Shown in pieces: positions 1-7,275 of a DNA stretch of 23,975 nucleotides (positions within the stretch are counted from its first letter, which is position 1; every line of letters begins with the position of its first letter). The notes below the pieces were generated by a model. The model saw nothing but the letters and a program-made list of their open reading frames with translations. It was not told the DNA's origin and did no database searches. The translations under genes were made by a program, and so were the position numbers. The DNA comes from Candidatus Buchananbacteria bacterium. Lineage in GTDB: Bacteria > Patescibacteriota > Patescibacteriia > CAIXNZ01. The stretch spans positions 1-23,975 of the forward strand of contig JAUVKC010000009.1 of the NCBI GenBank assembly GCA_030592165.1, in the 5' to 3' direction.

Positions 1-104
1 GTGTCACCCAGGATGGTTATGTCCTGAATGAATTCGATGCTTGAATTACAAATTAGTCATTAAGACATTTGTTATTGATTTAAAATTTTTAATTTATCAT
101 TTTT

Positions 105-222
105 AAACGGGTAGCCATGAGCCCCTGCTCTTGGCACTCCCACACAATCCGGAGCAAAAGCCTCGTAGTGGGTGAACCGCTCGGAGCAAGCCTGCCCTGA
201 GCGACCAAAGGGAGTCGAAGGG
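105..222. repeat. GGGTAGCC hairpin repeat, copy 1 (diverged)
   Basis: The first about 45 bases, from AAACGGGTAGCCATGAGC through CTCTTGGCACTC, match the copies at 1397 and 1503 almost base for base. The right half is rearranged relative to them but ends with a related GTCGAAGG segment. The rest of 1-256 holds AT-rich leader-like sequence at 45-104 and a direct repeat, GTAGATTCGTATT, at 222-234 and 241-253 just before the first glycosyltransferase start. I see no gene or RNA in 45-256. Confidence 0.75.
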
Positions 223-256
223 TAGATTCGTATTTAATTCGTAGATTCGTATTACC

Positions 257-1402
257 ATGAAAATAGCACACATCGTTTGTCGTTATAAACCATATAAGGG
301 TGGTATAAGTAATATCGCTTATGAGTATGCCAAAAAGTTAAGCAGTCAAGGACATGATATTACAGTATTTACTCCTTTGTATGAGGAAAAAGACAACGAG
401 TTTAAAACTGAAAAATATAAAATTGAAAGACTAAAACCATTAGTCAAATTTGGTAATGCAGCTTTTTTACCTCAGCTTTTATTTAAATTAAAGAATTTCA
501 ATATAATCCATTTACATTATCCATTTTTTGGCGCTGCTTGTCTTGTTTGGTTATTAAAATTACTTAAAGGTGAAAATTTTAAACTAGTTATTAGTTATCA
601 TATGGATGTTGTTGGTGGGGGAGTTTTGAAAATATTTTTTAGATTACATTCAAAATTGATCATGCCATTGATTATTAGGTCAGCTGATAAAGTTATAATT
701 AGTTCAACTGATTATGCTGAAAATGGTGATTTGAAAAATGTTTTAGATAAATATCCTGCTAAATTCACAATTATTCCGCCAAGTGTTGATCTTCAGCGAT
801 TTTTCCCAAAAGAAAAAGATAGTGATTTGCTGAACAAATATAATCTACAAGATAATAAAGTTATGCTTTTTGTTGGAGGGCTGGATCAGGCTCATTACTT
901 TAAAGGTATAGAATTTTTAATCAAATCATTTGCTAAATTTGAAAATAATGTTAAATTGATAATAGTAGGGGATGGTGATTTGAAAAATAATTACCAAAAC
1001 CAAGTTGACAGTTTAGGTTTGAATGATAAAATATTTTTTGCAGGTAAAGTCAGTGATGACGGTCTACCCCAATATTATAATTTAGCTGATCTTGTAGTTT
1101 TACCTTCAATTGATAAATCGGAAAGCTTTGGTATAGTTTTGATAGAAGCTATGGCTTGTGCCAAGCCAGTTATAACTTCAAACCTAGCCGGAGTAAGGAA
1201 TGTTTATGATAATCAGGTTAGTGGGCTAGTTTTTGAAACCAGTAATTCAGCTGATTTGGCTGATAAAGTAAATGAAATTTTGTCTGATAATGAATTACAA
1301 CAAAAAATGGGTCAAGCTGCTTTAACAAAAGTAAAACAAGAATATAGCTTAGATATTTTAGTAAGTAAACTAATAAAACTTTATTCTAAATTAAACGGGT
1401 AG
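257..1402 (+). CDS. GT4-family glycosyltransferase (GT-B fold)
   Basis: A 381-residue retaining glycosyltransferase of family GT4, expected to transfer a sugar from a nucleotide donor onto a glycan or lipid acceptor at the cytoplasmic face of the membrane. The N-terminal Rossmann half opens with MKIAHIVCRYKPYKGGISNI, whose GG loop is typical of GT4 acceptor domains. The C-terminal donor half contains LFVGGLD near residue 205 and the EX7E motif ESFGIVLIE (E289 and E297), followed by GLVFE. Length is normal for the family. There is no Shine-Dalgarno; the start directly follows an ATTCGTATT repeat. The last codons and the TAG stop lie inside repeat copy 2, so that repeat defines the C-terminus. 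Donor and acceptor cannot be named from sequence. Confidence 0.92.
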   Translation: MKIAHIVCRYKPYKGGISNIAYEYAKKLSSQGHDITVFTPLYEEKDNEFKTEKYKIERLKPLVKFGNAAFLPQLLFKLKNFNIIHLHYPFFGAACLVWLLKLLKGENFKLVISYHMDVVGGGVLKIFFRLHSKLIMPLIIRSADKVIISSTDYAENGDLKNVLDKYPAKFTIIPPSVDLQRFFPKEKDSDLLNKYNLQDNKVMLFVGGLDQAHYFKGIEFLIKSFAKFENNVKLIIVGDGDLKNNYQNQVDSLGLNDKIFFAGKVSDDGLPQYYNLADLVVLPSIDKSESFGIVLIEAMACAKPVITSNLAGVRNVYDNQVSGLVFETSNSADLADKVNEILSDNELQQKMGQAALTKVKQEYSLDILVSKLIKLYSKLNG

Positions 1403-1484
1403 CCATGAGCCTCTGCTCTTGGCACTCACACAATATACGGAGCAGGCCTGTCCTGAGTATGCCGAAGGAGGCTCCTTGCTACCC
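1397..1484. repeat. GGGTAGCC hairpin repeat, copy 2
   Basis: An imperfect inverted repeat: GGGTAGC (1397-1403) pairs with GCTACCC (1478-1484), and GAGCCTC (1407-1413) pairs with GAGGCTC (1468-1474) across a 3x3 internal loop. The centre contains CTCTTGGCACTC and GGCCTGTCCTGAG. It overlaps the 3' end of the upstream glycosyltransferase and supplies its stop codon (TAG at 1400-1402). Confidence 0.88.
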
Positions 1485-1502
1485 GAGAGTTGGGGGCTAA
1501 AA

Positions 1503-1589
1503 GGGTAGCCATGAGCCCCTGCTCTTGGCACTCACACAATATACGGGGCAGGCCTGTCCTGAGTATGTCGAAGGGGGCTCCTCACTACC
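1503..1589. repeat. GGGTAGCC hairpin repeat, copy 3
   Basis: Nearly identical to copy 2, in direct orientation 18 bases after it. GGTAG (1504-1508) pairs with CTACC (1585-1589), and GAGCCCC (1513-1519) pairs with GGGGCTC (1574-1580). Changes relative to copy 2 sit in both arms and keep the pairing (CCTC/GAGG here CCCC/GGGG), which suggests the fold is selected or recently copied. The remaining gap to 1628 is an ATTCG-rich leader ending at the next ATG. Confidence 0.88.
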
Positions 1590-1628
1590 ATTCGTATATT
1601 CGTACTAATTAGTAAATTCGCATTCACA

Positions 1629-2828
1629 ATGAAGATAGGACTGATAAATAGTTTATACAAACCGTATCGGCGTGGGGGAGCTGAAGTGGTTTTTAATACA
1701 ATCGTCAAGGAATTAAAAAAAGACGGTCACGATGTTTTTGTGATCACAATTTCTGGAAAAAAGGCCAAGAAAAACTTTTCTTGGCGAGAAATGGATGATA
1801 TTAGAGTGTATCGTTTTTATCCAAGAAATATTTTTTCCTTTATTGATATAAACGAACAACCGTTTTGGAAAAGAGTTATTTGGCATTTTCTTGATACTTT
1901 TAATTTGCATTCTTATCGTCAGGTGAAAAAGATTTTAAAAAAAGAAAAACCTGAACTTGTTTTGTCACATAATATTAAAGGTTTGGGTTATCTTACTTTA
2001 CGAGCAATCAAAAATTTAAAAATAAAAAATATTCACACACTCCATGATGTCCAGCTAGTTGAACCCTCAGGTTTGATTATTAAAAACAATGAGGAGTTAT
2101 CATTTTTAGCTAAGAATTATTTAAAAATTTCCAGATGGATAATCGCCAGTCCTGATGTTGTTGTTTCACCTTCACGTTGGCTTTTAGATTTTTATAAACA
2201 ATATGATTTTTTCCCAAAATCAAAAGAAGTTGTTTTACCAAACCCATTGGTTTTGGATACCAAAGAGTGGCATAAAAAATTTGAAGATAATCTGGATTCG
2301 GCCAAGACGAGTAAAATAAATTATTTATTTCTTGGTCAGCTGGAAGAACATAAAGGCATTAATTTTTTACTTGAAGTTTTTGCTAAATTCAACAATCTTG
2401 ATCAGGCGCGATTAATTGTGGTTGGTTCTGGTCGGTTAGAAAGTAAATTAAGAAAAAAATATGAAGATCATGATTGGGTAGAATTCTTAGGTTATATCCC
2501 TGCCAATAAATTAAGCAAACTAGTTTTTAAAAGAATACATTATACTATCGTACCTTCTTTATGTTATGAGAATTCACCAAGCGTTATTTATGACAGTTTT
2601 AAATACGCAACACCTGTTATTGCTTCAAATATCGGTGGTGTTCCAGAATTAATAGTTGAAGGGTTTAATGGCTATACTTTTGAACCAGGAAATAAGATTT
2701 CCTTACTAAATAAACTCAATATGAGTATCCAGAACTTGGATAACTACAAATTATTGTCAGAAAATGCTAAAATAAATGCTAAAGATTATGATATAAAAAA
2801 TTATATCTATAAATTATTAAGTCTCTAA
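1629..2828 (+). CDS. GT4-family glycosyltransferase (GT-B fold)
   Basis: A 399-residue GT4 glycosyltransferase. The N-terminus MKIGLINSLYKPYRRGGAEV carries the GGAE acceptor-domain loop. The C-terminal half has YLFLGQLEEHKGI near residue 235, a VVGSG strand, and ENSPSVIYD (E314 to D322), a conservative EX7D form of the EX7E motif, then GGVPELI and GYTFEPG. It probably acts with the GT4 enzyme upstream in assembling one surface polysaccharide, although the two are only distantly alike and are separated by two hairpin repeats. There is no Shine-Dalgarno sequence; the start follows an ATTCGTAT-rich leader. The specific sugar is unknown. Confidence 0.92.
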   Translation: MKIGLINSLYKPYRRGGAEVVFNTIVKELKKDGHDVFVITISGKKAKKNFSWREMDDIRVYRFYPRNIFSFIDINEQPFWKRVIWHFLDTFNLHSYRQVKKILKKEKPELVLSHNIKGLGYLTLRAIKNLKIKNIHTLHDVQLVEPSGLIIKNNEELSFLAKNYLKISRWIIASPDVVVSPSRWLLDFYKQYDFFPKSKEVVLPNPLVLDTKEWHKKFEDNLDSAKTSKINYLFLGQLEEHKGINFLLEVFAKFNNLDQARLIVVGSGRLESKLRKKYEDHDWVEFLGYIPANKLSKLVFKRIHYTIVPSLCYENSPSVIYDSFKYATPVIASNIGGVPELIVEGFNGYTFEPGNKISLLNKLNMSIQNLDNYKLLSENAKINAKDYDIKNYIYKLLSL

Positions 2829-2836
2829 CCATAATT

Positions 2837-2880
2837 AATTACCAATTTCCAATTACCAATTTCTAATATCTAACTATATG
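2837..2880 (+). repeat. 7-base-period leader array before the FecR/FN3 gene
   Basis: Six successive heptamers starting with AA: AATTACC-type at 2837 and 2851, AATTTCC/AATTTCT at 2844 and 2858, AATATCT at 2865 and AACTATA at 2872. The phase runs without a break into the ATG at 2878. There is no Shine-Dalgarno. Function unknown. Confidence 0.7.
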
Positions 2881-4278
2881 TATTACTATAAACGAAAAGC
2901 TAACCCATTGAAGTGGTTTTTAATAATTGTCATTATTGTGGCAGTTACTGTTTTTGTTTATTGGTTTTATTTGAATTATTTTTCAAAAATTGATTTTTTT
3001 AATGATGATAATCAAGCTGATGTTCAAACAGATGTTTCTGATTTAATGAATATTTTATTAGTCAATTTACAAGTTGTTAACGGAACAGTTGAAGCAGACT
3101 TGAATAATCAAGGTTATAATGTTCAAACTGGTAATATGGCAATTCATGTCGGTGATAAAATAAAAACAAGTATAGACGGTCGGGCAATTTTAAAATTTGA
3201 AAATGGTAATACTGTTAGACTTGCTTCTGGGACTGAAATCATTTTACTCAAATCACTATTAGGTGAGATTTTGATTAAACAATTAAATGGTAGAACTTAT
3301 CACAATGTAGTCAAACGAGGTGATTATCAAATTGAATCATTAAATACTGTTGCTAAAGCTTTGGGTACAAAATTTGAATATATTACTAATGCAGAAAAAA
3401 AATATTTAGCTGTTTTAAGCTTTTCTAATAAACTTTCAGTTGCTGTAAATGATAATGAAGGTATGATAATTGGACGTAGAATCCAGGAAAATGAAAAAGC
3501 CCTTATTGATTTAAACGCTGATAGAAACAGTATTATGAAAATTGAAGATTTTAAGACAGAAACTTTAGTGAATGATGAATGGTATAAATGGAATTTTGAT
3601 CAAGATTTAAATGAAGAAGAAATAGTGATTGAAGAAGAGCCAGAAGAACCTGATTTCTCATTAACTAATAATAGCTTGATTCTAAAAGCACAATTAGATC
3701 AAGAAACTGTTAGTTTAACCTGGACAATTTTTGAAGGTGATGATTTGAAAAGTTATCAATTAATTAAAACAAATCAAGATGGTGAATTAAGATATCCGGG
3801 TTCTGAGGTTATTAAATCAACCTCTAATGAAGCTGATTTGAAATTTGAAGATACTAATCTTGAGTCAGGACAAACATATCGATACAGAGTCTGCGCTTTG
3901 AAATTAAATGATAAGGTTGTTTGTGGGAATGTTAATTCAATCGAAACAGAGCCAGAAGATGAACCAGATAATATCCCGCCACAAAGTGCGTCATTGAACA
4001 CCTCAATTTCAGTTGAAGGTGTTAGCTTGAATTGGAATAAAAACACAGAGGAAGATTTTAAAGAATACAGAATTGTGAAATCATTAACCAATTCATCGCC
4101 AGTTTATCCGGCTGATGGTTTTATTATAGTAAAAACTCAGGGGAGTGAGTCTTATCTTGATAATCAGGTGAATATAACTAGTCCTGGTACTTTTTATTAC
4201 CGAATTTGTAGCTTGGATAAATGGGAAAATGTAGCCTGTTCAAATGTTCAAGTGATTGAAAACGGTCACGTGAAATAA
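2878..4278 (+). CDS. membrane-anchored FecR-domain protein with two FN3-like repeats
   Basis: 466 residues. A short basic N-terminus is followed by one transmembrane segment (about 12-34), so the bulk is likely extracytoplasmic. Residues about 60-180 resemble the FecR/ferric-citrate-regulator extracytoplasmic fold (VGDKIKTS, RAILKFENGNTVRLASGTEI). An acidic linker (about 246-259) leads to two fibronectin-III-like domains (about 265-357 and 372-462) that align with each other. Each carries a Cys pair nine residues apart near its end (C339/C349 and C444/C454), which could form equivalent disulfides. No sigma or anti-sigma gene is adjacent, so a role in TonB-type signalling is unlikely; a structural or surface-binding role is my inference. 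The gene ends on a long hairpin facing truB. Confidence 0.8.
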   Translation: MYYYKRKANPLKWFLIIVIIVAVTVFVYWFYLNYFSKIDFFNDDNQADVQTDVSDLMNILLVNLQVVNGTVEADLNNQGYNVQTGNMAIHVGDKIKTSIDGRAILKFENGNTVRLASGTEIILLKSLLGEILIKQLNGRTYHNVVKRGDYQIESLNTVAKALGTKFEYITNAEKKYLAVLSFSNKLSVAVNDNEGMIIGRRIQENEKALIDLNADRNSIMKIEDFKTETLVNDEWYKWNFDQDLNEEEIVIEEEPEEPDFSLTNNSLILKAQLDQETVSLTWTIFEGDDLKSYQLIKTNQDGELRYPGSEVIKSTSNEADLKFEDTNLESGQTYRYRVCALKLNDKVVCGNVNSIETEPEDEPDNIPPQSASLNTSISVEGVSLNWNKNTEEDFKEYRIVKSLTNSSPVYPADGFIIVKTQGSESYLDNQVNITSPGTFYYRICSLDKWENVACSNVQVIENGHVK

Positions 4279-4383
4279 AAAACAACCCCAATGTCATATC
4301 GTTATTTCGAGCGTAATCGAGAAATTCCCCAGTTATTAAGGGATATCTCCAATACGGTCGATATGACAGTGGGGTTGTTTTTT
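4277..4383. terminator. long bidirectional hairpin filling a convergent gap
   Basis: Outer arms of 25 bases (4277-4301 with 4359-4383) pair with one mismatch; the A-rich and T-rich ends let it act as an intrinsic terminator on both strands. It starts inside the TAA of the FecR/FN3 gene and ends one base before the truB stop, so it fills the gap exactly. The interior holds TTCGAGCGTAATCGAGAAAT and a GAGAAATTCCCC/GGGATATCTC secondary stem, resembling the element at 23845. It may be a small non-autonomous palindromic element now serving as terminator. Confidence 0.8.
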
Positions 4384-5067
4384 TTATTTAATCAAATAGT
4401 CTTGCCAGTTTCGTGAGTTGAGTTTGTCTAATTTGACAGACTTTTTTATTTTATATTTACCAATGGCTGTTCTTTGTAATTCTTCTAAATACGCTCCAGT
4501 CTTAGCTTTTTGTCCTATGTCGTGAGCTAATGAGCGTATATATGTACCAGTCGAGCATTTAACTTCAAAATCTAAATAAGGCCATTTATATTTAATTATT
4601 TTAATTTTAGATATGGTTATTGTGCAAGGTTGTCTTTCAATAGTTTTACCCTCGCGAGCTAATTGATATAGTTTTTTACCACCAACTTTTTTTGCAGAAA
4701 ACATTGGCGGAATTTGCTCAATTTCACCTTCAAAACTTTTAATAATGTCTTTTATTATTTTAAGGCTAACTTCCTTTGCATTTTTATTTTCAATGATTTT
4801 CCCTTCTGGATCATAAGTATCAGATACTGCACCTAGTTTAGCTTTGGCAATATATGTTTTGTCCAGTTTTGCAAAATTATTTATTTGCTTAGTAGCTTGT
4901 CTGCTGACTGCAACGATTAAAACGCCAGTAGCAAACGGGTCAAGTGTGCCGGCATGACCTATTTTTTTAATCACGGTAATTTTCCGTAATTGATAAATAA
5001 CATCATGAGAAGTTATGCCCTTAGGTTTATCAATTATTAAAAATCCGCTAGGTTGTAATGTCTCCAT
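4384..5067 (-). CDS. truB: tRNA pseudouridine(55) synthase TruB
   Basis: 227 residues. It isomerises U55 in the T loop of tRNAs to pseudouridine. The N-terminus GFLIIDKPKGITSHDVI and the catalytic motif GHAGTLDPFATGVL (nucleophile D43) are diagnostic. IPPMFSAKKVGGKKLYQLAR and CSTGTYIRSLAHDIG are further TruB motifs. At 227 residues it is shorter than the roughly 300-residue bacterial enzymes and appears to lack most of the C-terminal PUA-like extension. The ATG overlaps the stop of the upstream membrane protein by one base (TAATG), so it is probably translationally coupled. It converges on the FecR/FN3 gene. Confidence 0.96.
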   Translation of the reverse strand: METLQPSGFLIIDKPKGITSHDVIYQLRKITVIKKIGHAGTLDPFATGVLIVAVSRQATKQINNFAKLDKTYIAKAKLGAVSDTYDPEGKIIENKNAKEVSLKIIKDIIKSFEGEIEQIPPMFSAKKVGGKKLYQLAREGKTIERQPCTITISKIKIIKYKWPYLDFEVKCSTGTYIRSLAHDIGQKAKTGAYLEELQRTAIGKYKIKKSVKLDKLNSRNWQDYLIK

Positions 5068-7199
5068 TATTTTGTGTATTTATAAATATTTAATTTATCG
5101 TCAATTTTTATTATTTGATCAGCTTCTGTAGCTGCGTTTTGAGAAATAACCACAAAGCGACTCCAATATGTTGGTATGACAAAATAGGCTGTTTCAGTCT
5201 CTGTAAGTTCCATAGCTTCAATCATTGTTTTTTTTGCTGTATCTTCATGAAGCATTTTTATAAATGATTCGTAGAGTTTACCACCAGTCGGGATAGGATA
5301 AAAATAATAATCGTTATAATATTTACTAAAGCCAAATGTTTTTACAGCAGCAACTGAGGTCATTTGATTAGCCAAAACAATATAAGGTGTGTTTTGTGAG
5401 TCTTTTTCAATTAATTCTACCGCGTCATAGTCAGCTTGGGAAATATTTACAAATTTGCTGTTTTCATAATCATCAAAACGTGGGTAGCTTATATAAAGTG
5501 AAGATACTAGAATTGTAGTTAATAAAATAATTAGAAAAAGCTGGCTAACAAGACCTTGTTTATTTGATTTTTTAATAAATAAATATAGTCCATAAATAGT
5601 TAGCGGCAAAAGAAAATAAAAAGCTAATTGCCTGACCCGATCAGCAAAAAAATCTTGTTCATTAGAAATTATAAAGGAAATATTAATTAGATTTAATAAA
5701 ACCGAATTAATAATTAGAATCACGAAACAAATTGCACTGGCTAAAAATATTTTACTTTGTTTTATCTTTAAAAGATAAATAAAGCTAATTAAAGCAGTTA
5801 TAAAAATTAACCAGTAAATAGAATTACTATAAATATAGGCAATATCAATAAATAAATTGAATTGTTTAGCGAAAATATTTGGTAGTTCAATTAGTTTGAA
5901 ATTATCAAAATTAAAATTGATTTTATAAATTGAGATGAATGAGTTTAATATTAGAGCTAATGGTAAAGCAAGAGCTGATAATAAACTAAAGATAATTAAA
6001 ATCGGTTTTTGAAATTTAAATTTATTATTTATTCCCCAAACAATAATTAAATAAATTAAACTAGGAATACCGGCAAGGGGATGGATTAGTATAGCTGTTA
6101 AAGATAGAAATACAAGGTATTTAAAATTAATTTGTTTTTTTTGTAAATATAAAAATGATAAAAATATAATAATAATGACATAAATATTAGCAATAGCTTG
6201 TGGAGTAGTTGCAAGAAATAAACCAAATGGTAGAAATAAAAAACTTAAGCTTAATAACCTGATAATATTTTTTGACCAATTGAAGCTTTTTAATAAAGAA
6301 TAATAAATTATTACCGGAGTGAAAATTGATAAAAAAATTGGTAAAAATAATCTATCAATCAATTCAATCGAAACTTGGAATAAATGAGCCAAGAAAACAA
6401 TAATTGAATATTGACCTAGATAATAAAAAGGTTTTGGCAAAATTAACCCCTGATTAAAAATAGCTTGTTCAGTAGCCTGATGAATATGTGGGTCAAAACC
6501 ATAACCAAATTTATAGATTATTAAGGCAATAGCTGTGGTAAGAAAAAAATGAAAAGAAATAGCAATATTAGTTAGAAAATTATTATTTTTTAAACATAAA
6601 ATAATCAAATTCATTGTGGCTATAAAATAGATGATAAAAAAATAAGACGGGATTATTTGCCAGGGTGAATTGATAGCCTCACTTGTTTGTGATTTAAATA
6701 AAACAAAGATACTTATTAAAAAGAGAATAAGGTAAGTAATTAATAAAATTAAATTAGCACTGGTGAGTTTAGGGAATTTAATATCTTGAAGCACCGTTGT
6801 CATTCTGAGTATTCTCGAAGAATCCATAATATTGCGACTTGGGTATTTTTCTTTAGTGCTTTGAAGCCCACTTAATACTTGGAATTTAGAAGTAAAAAAT
6901 ATAATAATTCCTGAAATTAAAATAAATAACAAGCTAATTGTTAATTGGTCTAACCTTGAAAAATAATAAACAATGGCGCCAAACAGGGAATAAGCTGAAA
7001 TTAAAGAAAGTAGCCCAGCAAATACTTGCCAGTATTTAGGAGCGTTATTAAATAAAAAAGCACCTAAGCAACAACTAAAAATAATTAGATAAATAAAACC
7101 AAAAATAAAACCTAATTCAGGAGATTTAAGCCAGTTTATATTTAATAAAATCGCTAATGTTAGCAAAATTAAAAATGATTGTTTTACTTTTTTATTCAT
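5067..7199 (-). CDS. polytopic membrane protein, GT-C glycosyltransferase-like
   Basis: 710 residues with well over ten hydrophobic segments spread along the chain. After an early group of helices the loop GFDPHIHQATEQAIFNQG looks like the first extracytoplasmic loop of GT-C enzymes, where an acidic residue serves catalysis. The C-terminal about 120 residues are soluble. Taken with the envelope neighbours, a lipid-linked sugar transferase is plausible but not proven. Residues about 114-137 are encoded by an inserted repeat element and read through in frame (PSRNIMDSSRILRMTTV); they fall in a loop between membrane segments. It is followed directly by truB. Its predicted -10 lies seven bases from the ATG, suggesting a leaderless message. 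Confidence 0.82.
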   Translation of the reverse strand: MNKKVKQSFLILLTLAILLNINWLKSPELGFIFGFIYLIIFSCCLGAFLFNNAPKYWQVFAGLLSLISAYSLFGAIVYYFSRLDQLTISLLFILISGIIIFFTSKFQVLSGLQSTKEKYPSRNIMDSSRILRMTTVLQDIKFPKLTSANLILLITYLILFLISIFVLFKSQTSEAINSPWQIIPSYFFIIYFIATMNLIILCLKNNNFLTNIAISFHFFLTTAIALIIYKFGYGFDPHIHQATEQAIFNQGLILPKPFYYLGQYSIIVFLAHLFQVSIELIDRLFLPIFLSIFTPVIIYYSLLKSFNWSKNIIRLLSLSFLFLPFGLFLATTPQAIANIYVIIIIFLSFLYLQKKQINFKYLVFLSLTAILIHPLAGIPSLIYLIIVWGINNKFKFQKPILIIFSLLSALALPLALILNSFISIYKINFNFDNFKLIELPNIFAKQFNLFIDIAYIYSNSIYWLIFITALISFIYLLKIKQSKIFLASAICFVILIINSVLLNLINISFIISNEQDFFADRVRQLAFYFLLPLTIYGLYLFIKKSNKQGLVSQLFLIILLTTILVSSLYISYPRFDDYENSKFVNISQADYDAVELIEKDSQNTPYIVLANQMTSVAAVKTFGFSKYYNDYYFYPIPTGGKLYESFIKMLHEDTAKKTMIEAMELTETETAYFVIPTYWSRFVVISQNAATEADQIIKIDDKLNIYKYTK
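6789..6861. repeat. GTCATTCTGAG-type element inside a coding region
   Basis: AAGCAC (6789-6794) and GTGCTT (6856-6861) bracket a segment containing GTCATTCTGAG and TCTCGAAGAATCC. This is the same word set as the degenerate elements at 4277, 13694 and 23845. It lies within the membrane-protein gene on the minus strand and is translated without a stop. The exact borders are uncertain. Confidence 0.5.
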
Positions 7200-7205
7200 G
7201 AGTTT

Positions 7206-7232
7206 ATTTTATCATATTTTAAGAAATATCAA
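7206..7232 (-). promoter_or_regulatory. promoter for the membrane protein-truB pair, likely leaderless
   Basis: On the minus strand, -35 TTGATA (7232-7227), 15-base spacer and -10 TAAAAT (7211-7206) with an extended TG one base upstream (7214-7213). Six bases separate the -10 from the ATG, so transcription would start at or next to base A of the start codon (7199). Confidence 0.6.
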
Positions 7233-7236
7233 TACT

Positions 7237-7264
7237 TTGTGTTTTGTCTTTATTCTGCTAAAAT
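7237..7264 (+). promoter_or_regulatory. promoter of the 7276-11100 envelope operon
   Basis: -35 TTGTGT (7237-7242), 16-base spacer, extended -10 TGCTAAAAT (hexamer 7259-7264). A weak AAAGGT (7265-7270) precedes the ATG at 7276. It is arranged divergently from the promoter at 7206-7232. Confidence 0.6.
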
Positions 7265-7275
7265 AAAGGTAAATT

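Noticed and set aside
3..44. Open frame ending in TGA at the left edge (VTQDGYVLNEFDA)
   Set aside because: It could be the C-terminus of a gene cut by the window edge, but 13 codons without any family motif are not enough to call it.
89..271. Minus-strand open frame over the first repeat
   Set aside because: It is made of the hairpin repeat and leader sequence, resembles no protein and runs into the glycosyltransferase start.
1397..1589. Tandem repeats considered as a CRISPR array
   Set aside because: There are only two adjacent copies, the units are about 87 bases with internal hairpins, there are no unique spacers, and no cas genes are present.
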